This document shows positions 8,599 through 18,147 of a stretch of 55,393 bases of DNA, piece by piece. The stretch's first letter is position 1. The number at the start of each line of letters is the position of its first letter. The position numbers were made by a program, and so were the translations under genes. Under the pieces are notes generated by a model. That model was not told where the DNA came from. It saw only the letters and a list, made by a program, of their open reading frames with translations, and ran no database searches. The stretch comes from Marvinbryantia formatexigens (GTDB lineage: Bacteria > Bacillota > Clostridia > Oscillospirales > Ruminococcaceae), in NCBI GenBank assembly GCA_021771035.1, contig JAETPU010000027.1:1-55393 (forward strand), in the 5' to 3' direction.

Positions 8599-8787
8599 TC
8601 CCGCTGCCTGTACAAGGGCGCGCCTTTTCACCCAGAGGAGCAGTCTCCCGGAAGGGTATTGCCAGAATTCTTTACAAATCTGACACAAAACACCTGTGCA
8701 AATAGGCCAAATCCCATTTCACCGCTGCCGGGATTGTAGGCAAAACAGGGAATCTGCCTGAGGCGTGGGCTGTCCCCCGTTTTTTTC

Positions 8788-8796
8788 TGCTATACT
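8788..8796 (+). promoter_or_regulatory. Extended -10 promoter candidate
   Basis: TGC-TATACT is an extended -10 element about 200 bp ahead of the membrane protein gene at 8995; no good -35 box accompanies it. The rest of 8599-8994 holds no convincing gene. Confidence 0.4.
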
Positions 8797-8994
8797 AAAA
8801 GCCAAACGCCAAAAGCAGGATACCGCGCAGGGCCGCGGCCCAACGGGTTTTTCAGCCAAAGAAACGGCCCGCGGCTCCCCTTGCGGCGGCAGGTACGGGC
8901 CTGTGCCTGCCGCCCTCTGGGAATTCCTGCTTCAAACCAGCACCGATCCGGCAAATGGGCCGGAAATACCGCACTTTCTGACGGAGGGACACAG

Positions 8995-9957
8995 ATGCAG
9001 AAAAAACAGCTTGTTCTCAATCTATTGGTTTTGCTCCTGGTGGGGCTGATGGTGGGGGCCTCCCAGCTGCTGGGCGAGCCAGAAATTATCTTTCCGGAAA
9101 TAACGGCCCTGGCAGTGGGCGCCTGGCTGGCTCCCCGGCAGCCCTGGAGGGTGAGCCGCCCCATGATGTTCCTCTTAATCACCGCTTTTTCCGTACTGGG
9201 CGTCCTGTTGAATCTCTATCTCCCTGTGCCCCTGATGTTCAGGGTCCTTTTGGCATTCTTTATCTGCCAGGCGGCGCTCACCCTGTGCGGCACCACCTTT
9301 GCCCCGCTGATTTCCGCCGCCATCCTGCCGATTCTCCTGTCAACCCGCTCCTGGGTGTATCCGCTGTCCTCCTCTGCAATGACGCTTCTCATCGTTGCCG
9401 GGCAGTTCCTGATGGAAAAGTCCGGTATGCGCGCCCCGCAGGAGCGTACCGTGCCCATACCGCTCAGGCAGAGGATTGGACTGCAGCAGCTGACAGGCTG
9501 GCTCAAGCTGCTGGGCTGCGCCTCCCTGGTCATTGTGCCCGCGCTGTGTCTGGGCGCCAATTTCTGCATTGCCCCGCCGCTTTTAGTGGGCTTTACCGAA
9601 CTTGCCAACCCGGAGAGCCCGGCGCGCAAGCGGCCCGGCGTGCTGGTGCTGCTGGTATTCGCCTGCGCCCTGGCTGGCAGCACCAGCCGTCTGGTGTTTA
9701 CCCAGACCCTGGGGCTTCCGCTGACGGTTTCGGCTCTCATTGCCACCGCCCTTGCCCTTACGCTGATGCAGGGACTCAAATTCTATTTCCCGCCGGCAGG
9801 GGCCGTGGCTGTGCTGCCCTTTTTGCTGCCGTCCTCCATCCTGTGGATGTATCCCATCCAGGCGGGGCTGGGCTTTATCGCCCTCACCGGCATCGCCCTG
9901 GGTCTGTTCCGACCCGCCGCGGACTATGCCGCCTCCTGCAGGCAAGTCTCCGAATAG
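8995..9957 (+). CDS. HPP-like integral membrane protein
   Basis: A 320-residue, strongly hydrophobic protein with about nine or ten membrane segments. The PPAGAVAVLPFLLP stretch (about residues 260-273) resembles the core motif of HPP-family membrane proteins, and LCGTTFAPLISAAILP near residue 100 looks like a second, related half; homologous to proteins of unknown transport or anchoring role. The start at 8995 follows GGAGGG by 7 bp; the frame is open upstream but lacks a ribosome site. It stands alone between two unrelated units. HPP membership is from memory of the motif, not from a search. Confidence 0.6.
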   Translation: MQKKQLVLNLLVLLLVGLMVGASQLLGEPEIIFPEITALAVGAWLAPRQPWRVSRPMMFLLITAFSVLGVLLNLYLPVPLMFRVLLAFFICQAALTLCGTTFAPLISAAILPILLSTRSWVYPLSSSAMTLLIVAGQFLMEKSGMRAPQERTVPIPLRQRIGLQQLTGWLKLLGCASLVIVPALCLGANFCIAPPLLVGFTELANPESPARKRPGVLVLLVFACALAGSTSRLVFTQTLGLPLTVSALIATALALTLMQGLKFYFPPAGAVAVLPFLLPSSILWMYPIQAGLGFIALTGIALGLFRPAADYAASCRQVSE

Positions 9958-10245
9958 GGACTATTCTTCCCCACCAGCACCGCGGTTTCCGAGAGCCCGC
10001 CCCATTGCGGACCTCTGTTTTCCCCGTTGGGATGCAGCCCGCCGGCGCCTGAAGGTCCTCCGGCATCGCTGTATGGCTCCCCGCCTATCCCCAGCTGCCG
10101 TTACTTCCCGCTGAGGCCCGGTCCGTCAGAGCATATTCAAGCCCCAGGGGGTAACGTCCGCTCTGGCCCGATGCCCTTCCACAGCGCCGGGGGCCGGCCT
10201 GAGCAGAAAAACAGGCGCCGTCCCGCCCAAACAGCGGTTTTTCAG

Positions 10246-10274
10246 TTGACTTTACAGCGGCGGCGTTATAAACT
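10246..10274 (+). promoter_or_regulatory. Promoter of glyS
   Basis: TTGACT (10246-10251), 17 bp, TAAACT (10269-10274). The leader to the glyS start is about 145 nt and includes a short CGCCC/GGGCG hairpin followed by TTTTT (about 10336-10357), which could attenuate transcription; no T-box consensus is present. The stretch 9958-10245 shows nothing recognisable. Confidence 0.6.
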
Positions 10275-10424
10275 TAAACTATCTGTAGTTTTTGAATTCA
10301 AACAGAACACCCAGGCTTCAAGAGGGCCGGGATCCGCGCCCTGACGGGGCGTTTTTCATCCAGACGATCTGTGGGTTCATCAGCTGCTTTTCTCTCTCAA
10401 ACTAGAAACTGGAGGTTATACGGA

Positions 10425-11801
10425 ATGCTGAATTCTGAAAAGAGCATGGATAAAATTGTAGCCCTGTGCAAGGGCCGGGGCTTTGTGTATTCCGGCAGTG
10501 AAATTTACGGCGGCCTTGCCAACTCCTGGGACTACGGCCCCCTGGGCGTGGAACTCAAAAACAATGTAAAACGCGCCTGGTGGAAGAAATTTGTCCAGGA
10601 AAACCGCTACAACGTGGGCCTGGACAGCGCAATTTTGATGAACCCCGAGGTGTGGGTGGCCTCCGGCCATGTGGGCGGCTTCTCCGATCCGCTGATGGAC
10701 TGTAAGGACTGCAAAACCCGCCACCGCGCCGACCAGCTCATCGAGGATCAGACCGGCGTTTCCCCCGAGGGCTGGGAATTTGACAGGATGATGGATTTCA
10801 TCCGGGAGAAGCATGTAAAGTGTCCCCAGTGCGGCGGGAATAATTTCACCGACATCCGCAAATTCAACCTGATGTATAAAACCTATCAGGGCATCACTGA
10901 GGATGCCAAAAACGAGGTCTATCTGCGCCCAGAGACCGCCCAGGGCATCTTTGTCAACTTTGCCAACGTGCAGCGGACCACCCGCAAAAAGCTGCCCTTC
11001 GGCATCGGCCAGGTGGGCAAGAGCTTCCGCAACGAGATTACCCCCGGCAACTTCATCTTCCGGATCCGGGAATTCGAGCAGATGGAGCTGGAGTTCTTCT
11101 GTAAGCCCGGCACCGACCTGGATTGGTTCCGGTACTGGAAGGACTTCTGCCACAACTGGCTGCTCAGCCTGAAAATTGACGATACCAACCTGCGCCTGCG
11201 GGATCATGAAAAGGAGGAGCTGTCCTTCTATTCCAAGGCCACCACGGACGTGGAATACCTGTTCCCCTTCGGCTGGGGAGAGCTGTGGGGCATCGCGGAC
11301 CGTACGGACTACGATTTAACCCAGCACATCAACCACTCTGGCAAGAGTCTCGACTATTTTGATCCCGAGACAAATGAGCGCTATGTTCCCTATGTGGTGG
11401 AGCCCTCCCTGGGCGCCGACCGTGTAACCCTGGCCTTCTTGTGCGAGGCCTATGACGAGGAGGTCCTCTCCGAGAAGGATTCCCGCGTGGTCATGCGGTT
11501 CCATCCGGCCTTGGCCCCCTTCAAGGCCTGTGTGCTGCCGCTGTCCAAAAAGCTGGCCGAGCCCGCAGGGGCACTGTATGAGAAATTGGCCAAACACTTC
11601 TCGGTGGACTATGACGACGCCGGTTCCATCGGCAAGCGCTACCGCCGCCAGGATGAAATCGGCACCCCGTTCTGTGTTACGGTGGACTTTGAAACCGAGC
11701 AGGACGGCTGTGTCACCGTGCGTGACCGGGATTCCATGGAGCAGGTGCGTATCCCCATGGACAATCTGGTGGAGTATATCCAGAGCCGCATCGAGTTTTA
11801 A
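10425..11801 (+). CDS. glyS: Glycyl-tRNA synthetase (single-chain, dimeric type)
   Basis: Charges tRNA-Gly with glycine for translation. The 458-residue class II synthetase carries the [20 protein letters not shown] opening typical of the homodimeric enzyme, the zinc-ribbon-like cysteines ([17 protein letters not shown]), the motif 2 region [19 protein letters not shown]-type sequence at about 205-224, and motif 3 ([13 protein letters not shown]). The C-terminal anticodon-binding domain begins near residue 365 ([15 protein letters not shown]). The start follows GGAGG by 9 bp. An upstream in-frame codon at 10371 has no ribosome site. A strong terminator follows directly. Confidence 0.97.
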   Translation: MLNSEKSMDKIVALCKGRGFVYSGSEIYGGLANSWDYGPLGVELKNNVKRAWWKKFVQENRYNVGLDSAILMNPEVWVASGHVGGFSDPLMDCKDCKTRHRADQLIEDQTGVSPEGWEFDRMMDFIREKHVKCPQCGGNNFTDIRKFNLMYKTYQGITEDAKNEVYLRPETAQGIFVNFANVQRTTRKKLPFGIGQVGKSFRNEITPGNFIFRIREFEQMELEFFCKPGTDLDWFRYWKDFCHNWLLSLKIDDTNLRLRDHEKEELSFYSKATTDVEYLFPFGWGELWGIADRTDYDLTQHINHSGKSLDYFDPETNERYVPYVVEPSLGADRVTLAFLCEAYDEEVLSEKDSRVVMRFHPALAPFKACVLPLSKKLAEPAGALYEKLAKHFSVDYDDAGSIGKRYRRQDEIGTPFCVTVDFETEQDGCVTVRDRDSMEQVRIPMDNLVEYIQSRIEF

Positions 11802-11818
11802 CTATATTTGGCGCCAAA

Positions 11819-11855
11819 CCCCGCCGCTGCCTGAAACTGCAGCGGCGGGGTTTTT
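11819..11855 (+). terminator. Intrinsic terminator after glyS
   Basis: CCCCGCCGCTGC pairs perfectly with GCAGCGGCGGGG around an 8-nt loop and is followed by TTTTTG. Confidence 0.93.
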
Positions 11856-12443
11856 GTGCTGTGGGTGGGAACACCCGCGCCGGACATATCGGTGAAAAAA
11901 AGGAATTCTCCGCCCGGCTGTTTAAAATATCAAGCGGCTTGTTTCAAAAAACAAAATTGCCGCCGGCTGCCAAAAGCATTCGCCGGCAACACATACTCTC
12001 ACCCCAAAATTACGAAAAATTTGCTCCTATGGCGTTTCCCTCCGTCAGTCTTTCGCTCTTTAGAAACACTTTTGGACATCCGGTGTTTTTGGCCCAGCCG
12101 GCCTGCCCGTATGTTGTAACACTGTCCAATGACCGCCATTGCCAAAACAATATCCGGAAATCTAAACAACGCAAAGAGGCGAACCAATATCCCGTCAGGG
12201 CAAGGCGCAGCGCACCACATGGGACTGATTGGCCTTTCCAGACCCTGCCAGCCATCCATAGCCTTCAAGAGCGCAAGAGTTTTCCACAATTAAGGACCCT
12301 CTCCGTGGAAAATCCAAACCGGTGTCCCCTATTCTTTGCAGTGCGGTATGTCCCCGGATCATTTGCGCCTCACTCGGGGCTCTCCCCCTGTTACCGTACC
12401 AAAATTTTGGGAATATTGAAAGGAAAATGTAAGAACCCCCGGG

Positions 12444-12472
12444 TTGGCAATCCAAAGCGTGTCGATTATAAT
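12444..12472 (+). promoter_or_regulatory. Promoter of the AI-2E-type transporter gene
   Basis: TTGGCA (12444-12449), exactly 17 bp, TATAAT (12467-12472), about 85 bp ahead of the gene. The preceding stretch 11856-12443 holds no gene I can support; it has open frames on both strands without ribosome sites. Confidence 0.8.
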
Positions 12473-12558
12473 GAAAACAGAGCGTTTTTCCCCGTTCGGC
12501 GGCGCTATCGTCGTGCAGGACGCGGGCATCACCGCAAAAAGGGATGGTGGATACAATC

Positions 12559-13743
12559 ATGAAACTGAAATGGACGTCCGAAACCACTGTAAAGGTCATT
12601 TCCAACTGCATCGTGGTTGCGGTTGGGCTGCTTTTATATTTTGCCATCCTCAACTGGGACAAGCTGGCACAGCTGCTGCGCCAGGGGGTCTCCCTGCTGG
12701 GGCCGTTTATCTGGGGCTTTGTCTTTGCCTATCTGCTGTCCACCCCTATGAAATTCGTCGAGCGCGCCTGGCTGCGGGGGCTGGAACATAAAATAGGCTA
12801 TAAATGGAAGCGGGTCATCTCGGTGAGCATCACCATGCTGCTGGCCCTGCTGGTGGTGGCGGCGCTGTTTGCCATCCTGATTCCCCAGCTGGTGCAGAGC
12901 GTCTATCAACTGGTGGGAAACATCCCCCAGTATAAGAGCTCCGTGGAAGCCACAGTCAACCAATGGATGAATACGCTGAATATCAGCGGGGACTTTCTGG
13001 GGCGGATGCTGCTGTCCTGGGAGGATTACCTCACCAAAACCGCGGATCTCATCACCAAGGTGGCTCCCTATATCTATAATTTCTCCAGGAATGTCACCGT
13101 CAGCGTGGCCAATGCCATTATCGGTATCATCATCGCGGTTTACCTGTTGTTTGGTAAGGAAAAGTTCATCGCCCAGCTCAAAAAATTCCTCTATGCGGTG
13201 TTTCCCACCAAACGGGTGGACAGCGCGGTGGAGCTGGCGCACTCCAGCCATGAGGTATTCGGCAACTTTATCAACGGCAAGCTCATCGACTCATTGATTA
13301 TCGGAATCCTCTGCTTTGTGGGATGCAGCATCCTGCGCATCCCCTATGCCCTGCTCATCAGCGTGATTGTGGGCGTCACCAATGTAATCCCCTTCTTCGG
13401 GCCCATTATCGGCGCGGTGCCCTGCGGGTTTATCCTGCTCATTGTGGATCCTCAAAAGTGCCTGTGGTTCATCATCTTCGTGATTGCCCTGCAGCAGTTC
13501 GACGGAAATGTGCTGGGCCCAAAAATCCTGGGGAACACCATCGGGATCTCCGCCTTCTGGGTGATGTTCGCGATTCTCATCGGCGGCGGGCTGTTTGGGT
13601 TTGTGGGGATGTTCATCGGGGTTCCCGCCTTTGCGGTTCTCTATGCCCTGGTACGCCGGGCCATTGAAAACGCCCTTCGTAAAAAGGGGCTCCCCACCAA
13701 GACTACGGACTACTCCTCTCAGGAGCATCAGATTCACTACTAA
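12559..13743 (+). CDS. AI-2E family transporter (PerM/YdiK type)
   Basis: A 394-residue membrane protein of the AI-2E (PerM) family, whose members export small molecules or ions; some have been linked to sodium/proton exchange or autoinducer-2. Two or three helices at the start (about 15-60), a soluble helical segment (about 100-190), then the conserved C-terminal core with GKLIDSLIIGILCFVG, PYALLISVIVGVTNVIPFFGP (split over about 265-285) and GPKILGNTIGISAFWV motifs. The ATG at 12559 has GGTGG upstream; another ATG at 12544 lacks a spaced site. The C-terminus is hydrophilic (TDYSSQEHQIHY). A weak hairpin, AAAGGCGCTG/CAGCGCCTTT at 13763-13785, may end the transcript. Confidence 0.88.
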   Translation: MKLKWTSETTVKVISNCIVVAVGLLLYFAILNWDKLAQLLRQGVSLLGPFIWGFVFAYLLSTPMKFVERAWLRGLEHKIGYKWKRVISVSITMLLALLVVAALFAILIPQLVQSVYQLVGNIPQYKSSVEATVNQWMNTLNISGDFLGRMLLSWEDYLTKTADLITKVAPYIYNFSRNVTVSVANAIIGIIIAVYLLFGKEKFIAQLKKFLYAVFPTKRVDSAVELAHSSHEVFGNFINGKLIDSLIIGILCFVGCSILRIPYALLISVIVGVTNVIPFFGPIIGAVPCGFILLIVDPQKCLWFIIFVIALQQFDGNVLGPKILGNTIGISAFWVMFAILIGGGLFGFVGMFIGVPAFAVLYALVRRAIENALRKKGLPTKTTDYSSQEHQIHY

Positions 13744-14030
13744 TCCGCCAGGCGGCAAACTCAAAGGCGCTGATACAGCGCCTTTCAAACTGTCGCCGCT
13801 TCCCGCTTGAATTTTGGTATCCGGCTGTGTTTGGCCACTTTAAGGTTCGGCCTGCCGAATATGCTTTGCCGCCCATCCCCCAGAAAGCGATGGTCTTCCG
13901 CCCTGAAATCGGCCGGAGACATTGCGCACGCTTGGGCATGGAGCAGTAACCGCTCCAGCATTTGTACGACGGGCCTACCAGCATGGTGTTTTCCGGCCCG
14001 CCCATGGTTCCAGAAAGGAGGACTTTATTC

Positions 14031-14837
14031 ATGCTGCCAGAGCCTGTTTCCCAGGCCTTTTCCCGCTGTGGGATTCCCGCGTACGGCGTCTGCCGGCTCT
14101 CGGACGTCCTCCCCCTTTTGGACTGCCGGGCGGCCCAGCGCGTCCCCCGGAACGCCCAAAGCGTCCTGACCGCCCTGTTCCCCTACCGGCTGCCCGCCTA
14201 TTCCTCCGGGCGCAACCTCTCCAAATACGCGGTGGTGCCGGACTACCACCGGGTGGCCCTGGAGCTTTTGGACCGGGTGTGTGTCCGGCTGGCCCAGGTG
14301 TGGCCCTCAGAGAGCTTTGTATCCTTCGCCGACAATTCCCCCATCCGGGAGGTCCGGGCCGCCTGGCTGTCCGGGCTGGGCGTCATAGGAGACAACGGCC
14401 TGCTCCTTCATCCGGTGTACGGTTCCTATGTATTCATCGGTGAAATCGTCACCACCCTGTATGTGGAGCCGGGGCGTCCTATGGAGACGGGATGCCTGCA
14501 CTGCGGCGCCTGCTCCCGGTTCTGTCCGGGAGGAGCCGTCAGAGAAGGGATTGTCTGCACAGCCCGGTGCGTCTCCCATATCACCCAGAAAAAAGGGGAG
14601 CTCACCACTGAAGAACAGGCCCTTATCAAAAAAGGCGGCCTTTTGTGGGGATGCGATGTGTGCAGCGATGTGTGTCCTATGAACCGGGGAAGCTTGCCCA
14701 CCAGCCTGCCGGAATTTCTGCGGGATATTGGGGAAACCGCGGATCTCTCCTTAACCGCCCGTCAGCTGCGGGAGCGTGCCTACGGGTTTCGCGGGAAAGC
14801 TGTCTTGGAGCGAAACGCGGCGATTTTAGAGGAATGA
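14031..14837 (+). CDS. QueG-like iron-sulfur protein
   Basis: A 268-residue protein related to epoxyqueuosine reductase QueG, the cobalamin-dependent enzyme that finishes queuosine in tRNA. Two iron-sulfur blocks are visible: CLHCGACSRFCPGGAV (about 157-172) and GCDVCSDVCPMNRG (about 208-221), with a further cysteine pair between. The N-terminal cobalamin-side domain includes SGLGVIGDNGLLLHP, which resembles the corresponding QueG stretch. It is shorter than typical QueG (about 310-390 residues) and lacks the C-terminal HEAT region, so it may be a divergent paralogue with another substrate. The start at 14031 follows AAAGGAGG. Confidence 0.75.
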   Translation: MLPEPVSQAFSRCGIPAYGVCRLSDVLPLLDCRAAQRVPRNAQSVLTALFPYRLPAYSSGRNLSKYAVVPDYHRVALELLDRVCVRLAQVWPSESFVSFADNSPIREVRAAWLSGLGVIGDNGLLLHPVYGSYVFIGEIVTTLYVEPGRPMETGCLHCGACSRFCPGGAVREGIVCTARCVSHITQKKGELTTEEQALIKKGGLLWGCDVCSDVCPMNRGSLPTSLPEFLRDIGETADLSLTARQLRERAYGFRGKAVLERNAAILEE

Positions 14838-14881
14838 TGGGGAGAAAATCCGCTAGGAAAGCGGCGGAAAGTGTGGTACAA

Positions 14882-15190
14882 TGTTCATGTAGGGCATGAA
14901 CCTGCAATCATCAAAGATGATTGAGGAAGTTTCCCTCATCGGTCCGAAGGTGTGGCCGGTGTTTGGCTTTGCCAAACACCAAAACATCCCGGTTGGTTCG
15001 GGCTTTATGACGGTGTGTTTTCTGTATCACGCGTATCCCTGTGGGCTTTTTCTTTGGAACAGCTCAAACTGGAAGTGGGGGTTCTCAAAGCCAGCGGGGA
15101 CGGCTGATATTCTTTGGAATGTTTATCACGAAGGGATCGTAACAATAGAAGGGAATGCAGCTGCATGGCTCCGCTTGCGGAGCTTTTTCT
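14882..15190 (+). ncRNA. Candidate structured RNA of about 300 nt
   Basis: A gene-free stretch with consecutive perfect hairpins: GTTCATG/CATGAAC (14883-14901), CAATCATC/GATGATTG (14905-14923), TGAGG/CCTCA (14922-14938) and CGGTGTTTGGC/GCCAAACACC (about 14957-14980). A TACAAT -10-like box lies at 14877-14882 just before the first. It ends with GCTCCG/CGGAGC plus TTTTTCTT (15168-15190), an intrinsic terminator. No long open frame in it has a ribosome site. I could not match it to RNase P, tmRNA, 6S or SRP RNA. Inference only; 15191-15407 holds no gene. Confidence 0.35.
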
Positions 15191-15407
15191 TACATCAGCG
15201 GGAAATCGGCAGATTCCCATACTTGTCTTACAAAAAGCAGTCCAAAGGAATTCCGGTTTTCGGAAATCCAAAACTGTTTTTCTCATATTACGCCGTGCAG
15301 GGGAGCCGCTGCCGCATTTTCCCGCGGCGCCGGGCCATCGTTGGGACCGCCCGGATGTAGAAATCCAATACAAGAAATACGGCGCAGGCCGATAAGGAGT
15401 GGAACGC

Positions 15408-16448
15408 ATGGAGATCTTGGATAAAAGCCGTTATGAAGAATATGAACAGTTTGTCAAAACCCATCCCCAAGGGGAATTTACCCAGAGTATCCGCTGGACA
15501 AATGTAAAGAGCAACTGGGAGCATGAAGTGGTCGTCTCCCGGGACGATACCGGGGCCATTGTGGGCGGCTGCCTGGTTTTAATCCAGCGTATCCCCGTGT
15601 TTCACACCTCCTTTTTATACACACCCAGAGGGCCAATCTGCGATCTGCATTCCCGCGCGGTGCTGGAGGATCTAAAATCGGGCATTGACACTCTGGCCAA
15701 ACGCTACCGGGCCCATATGTACAAAATGGACCCCAATGTTCCCATGGCAGACGGGGAATTTCAACGTATCGCCAAGGAAATGGGCTTCGAGCATTTCTAC
15801 GGCCCCGATGGCTTTGAGGGAATCCAAGCCCGCTTCAATTACCGGCTGTACCTGAACGGACGCACCGAGGAGGAGCTGTTTCAAAACCTCACCTCCAAAA
15901 CCCGGTACAATGTACGGGTGGCGCAGCGGCATGGGGTTGAGATTAAAGTGGTGGGCAAGGAGTATCTGGACGATTTTGTCCGCCTGATGCAGACTACCGG
16001 GGAACGGGACGGCTTCAATGTACGCCCCAAGGGATATTTTGAACGGATGCTGGATGCCCTGGGGGAACACGTGAGGCTCTATATGGGCTTTTATGAGGGA
16101 AACCCGGTGTGCGGCGCTATCACCACCAATTATGCCGGAAAAACCTGTTATGTCTACGGCGCCTCGGATAATGCCCACCGCAACGTGATGCCCAACTATC
16201 TGATGCAGTGGGAGATGATCCGCTGGGCTGTTCAGACCGGCTGTACCGTCTACGATTTCCAGGGTGTCTCCGGAAATTTGGAAGAGGGCGGGCATATGTA
16301 CGGCCTGTACCGCTTTAAGAAAGGCTTTAACGGCTCCTTGGATGAGCTTGCGGGAGAGTTCAATTATAACTATAAGCCTGTGGTCAATAAGCTGGTGGAG
16401 ATGGGGGTCATCTTCCGGGGAAAGCTGAAAAATCTCAGAAAGAAATAA
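15408..16448 (+). CDS. FemX-like peptidoglycan bridge aminoacyltransferase
   Basis: A FemAB-family enzyme of 346 residues, which transfers an amino acid from aminoacyl-tRNA to the lipid II stem peptide to build the peptidoglycan cross-bridge at the cytoplasmic face. Family marks include the opening block YEEYEQFVKTHPQGEFTQS with SIRWTNVKSNWE, the SKTRYNVRVAQRHGVEI block near 165, the ERDGFNVRP segment, and the C-terminal YDFQGVSG...YGLYRFKKGFNG signature. The ATG at 15408 has AAGGAG 8 bp upstream; a GTG 9 bp earlier is possible but less well placed. A strong terminator follows. A broken copy of the same family lies at 54332. Confidence 0.9.
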   Translation: MEILDKSRYEEYEQFVKTHPQGEFTQSIRWTNVKSNWEHEVVVSRDDTGAIVGGCLVLIQRIPVFHTSFLYTPRGPICDLHSRAVLEDLKSGIDTLAKRYRAHMYKMDPNVPMADGEFQRIAKEMGFEHFYGPDGFEGIQARFNYRLYLNGRTEEELFQNLTSKTRYNVRVAQRHGVEIKVVGKEYLDDFVRLMQTTGERDGFNVRPKGYFERMLDALGEHVRLYMGFYEGNPVCGAITTNYAGKTCYVYGASDNAHRNVMPNYLMQWEMIRWAVQTGCTVYDFQGVSGNLEEGGHMYGLYRFKKGFNGSLDELAGEFNYNYKPVVNKLVEMGVIFRGKLKNLRKK

Positions 16449-16497
16449 GCCTGAGCACAGAGAAAGCCAATCTAATTGGAACGGAATCTTCCAACAC

Positions 16498-16535
16498 AAA
16501 AAGCAGCCGCTCTCAGAGGGAGCGGCTGCTTTTTG
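16498..16535 (+). terminator. Intrinsic terminator
   Basis: AAAAAGCAGCCGCTC pairs with the complementary GAGCGGCTGCTTTTT, making a bidirectional-looking terminator 50 bp after the FemX-like gene. The stretch 16536-17030 that follows holds no gene, promoter or repeat I can support. Confidence 0.9.
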
Positions 16536-17030
16536 TATGCGCTGTCCTGGTTCCGGCGTTTACTCCCCGCAGGCGACTGCGGAAATTCAAAGCAATGCCT
16601 GTTTTGCGCCAAGGCTAACAAACGTCTCCCCCTTCCCGCCGCCTGATAAGAGCAGCCCATCGTTTTCCTCCAAAACTCAAGCGTGTCACAAAGATACTGC
16701 CAGAGAAACCCGCGCACTCCCAGGGCCTGCAATATTGCCGCGGCGTTGTCCCGGCCCCGTGAAAGGCGTCTCGGATGGTTCTGAAACTACAGTTCCCGAT
16801 GGAAATGCTTTCCCCCTGTGGGTGCACGGCGAAAACCCCGGCAGGTCACCCCCGCCAGGGCTCTTGACGGCTTACGTTTCAGCCGGGGGCCGCGATCGCC
16901 GCAATGGGTTTGAAGGCTCAGCCCCTCCCAGGCGCTGAATGCTATCCCGCTTGTCACGGGGCATTCCCGCTGTGCCGATATCCGCGAAAGCCCATATGGA
17001 TATGGGAACGCCGTCCCGGCGAATCTTCTG

Positions 17031-17303
17031 TCAATGCCGGCTGGACGCCGGTTCCTTGAGCGCGGCATATTTTTCCCGGGTGGCCAGGCCGCCCCGGATA
17101 TGGCGTTCCTGCTTATTGAGCTCCAAAATCTCCTTGACATGGTGATAAAGCTCCGGATTGAGCTTTCTCAGACGCTCTGTAACATCCTTATGGACCGTAC
17201 TCTTGGATATTTGAAATTCTTTGGCCGCCTGGCGCACCGTCGCGTTTTTCTCCGCAATATAGGCGCCCAAAAGAACGGCCCGCTCCTCTGGATTCCCCTT
17301 CAA
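17031..17303 (-). CDS. spoIIID: Sporulation transcription factor SpoIIID
   Basis: SpoIIID is a small DNA-binding protein active in the mother cell during sporulation, switching sigma-E genes off and sigma-K genes on. The 90-residue product carries the helix-turn-helix AAKEFQISKSTVHKDVTERL (about residues 20-39), followed by LNPELYHHVKEILELNKQERHIRGGLATREKY, the diagnostic SpoIIID C-terminal half (shown here across residues 43-78). The start codon is TTG at 17303, preceded by GGGAGGGGG; no in-frame ATG is available. A CATACACA box at 17339-17346 (minus strand) resembles a sigma-E -10 element. Confidence 0.95.
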   Translation of the reverse strand: MKGNPEERAVLLGAYIAEKNATVRQAAKEFQISKSTVHKDVTERLRKLNPELYHHVKEILELNKQERHIRGGLATREKYAALKEPASSRH

Positions 17304-17435
17304 CTGAATCCCCCTCCCTGCCTTGGCTTATATCACCATGTGTATGCCAAAGCCGGGGCGGTTATGTATTGGGGAAACCCAGAAATTGCATCCATCCCTT
17401 GGAGGCATTTTCCCAGAATCTCAAATATAATAGAT

Positions 17436-17463
17436 TTGAAATTAATGGCATATAGACTATAAT
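17436..17463 (+). promoter_or_regulatory. Promoter of protease cassette A
   Basis: TTGAAA (17436-17441), 16 bp, TATAAT (17458-17463), about 70 bp ahead of the protease start. The DNA becomes markedly AT-rich at about 17410, marking the edge of the cassette. Confidence 0.65.
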
Positions 17464-17534
17464 CAATATTAATTGTTAATAAAATATGTTATATATTAAA
17501 TAAAGGATGTATTCATTTATAAGGAGGGAGTTAA

Positions 17535-18134
17535 CTGAAAAGAAAATTCATCCAATGCCTGTGTCTGACGCTGTTTGGAGTGCTGCTGCTTCCAGGCCGG
17601 GCGGCACGGGCCCTGGAGCCGCGGATAATATTTGACTATTATTGGCATAACACACCGAGAGCGATTAATGTGTATTGCCCCATGTCCTCCACCGATCGCA
17701 GTTATGTGCAATCCGCCATGAACACCTGGAACGCCGTAAAATCCACAACTGGCAGTTATCCTATCACTTATCAATTTACCAGTAATGTAAACGCAGAAGG
17801 AAAATTGCGCTGGGAGCCTCGTTCTGACAGTGATTTTATTGCTTATACCGATCATACTTATCACGGCTCCTATTTGACAGGCTTCACGATCTGGATTAAT
17901 TCAACAAAGGCTATCGGATATGGCGCTGTATCCGGTAAGTATGATTTTCAGACCGTTGTTGTCCACGAATTAGGCCACGGTATCGCTATTCGGCATTGTC
18001 ACGAGGAAGACACTATCTGTCCCTGGGCTGGTCAAGGCGAGGAAAACTTTGTAATGAATTATAAAATTCCGAAAGGCAAAACCCGGCGAACTCTGCAAAG
18101 CTATGATATTAATTCTTTCCGAGGAATATATTGA
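17535..18134 (+). CDS. Secreted matrixin-like zinc metalloprotease (cassette A)
   Basis: A small exported metzincin-type protease, 199 residues. HELGHGIAIRH (about residues 145-155) gives the three zinc histidines and catalytic glutamate of HExxHxxGxxH, with alanine in place of the usual glycine; FVMNYK about 20 residues later fits the Met-turn. The first clear in-frame GTG is at 17580, but reading back to CTG at 17535 gives a complete signal peptide (KRKFIQCLCLTLFGVLLLP, cleavage near RAARA) and places the start 7 bp after AAGGAGG. I therefore call a rare CTG start. The partner gene begins 13 bp after the stop. The substrate is unknown. Confidence 0.8.
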   Translation: MKRKFIQCLCLTLFGVLLLPGRAARALEPRIIFDYYWHNTPRAINVYCPMSSTDRSYVQSAMNTWNAVKSTTGSYPITYQFTSNVNAEGKLRWEPRSDSDFIAYTDHTYHGSYLTGFTIWINSTKAIGYGAVSGKYDFQTVVVHELGHGIAIRHCHEEDTICPWAGQGEENFVMNYKIPKGKTRRTLQSYDINSFRGIY

Positions 18135-18147
18135 GGGGGGCATCACG

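Noticed and set aside
10246-10424. Possible glycine T-box ahead of glyS
   Set aside because: The T-box consensus (GGGTGGNACCGCG) and the stem I hallmarks are absent; only a small hairpin with T-run is present.
14882-15190. RNase P RNA, tmRNA, 6S or SRP RNA
   Set aside because: The conserved blocks of these RNAs (for example GAGGAAAGTCC of RNase P, or the tmRNA tag and tRNA-like end) are not present.
14896-15360. Open frame of 154 codons in the candidate RNA region
   Set aside because: No ribosome site, runs through perfect hairpins and a terminator, and has no recognisable family.
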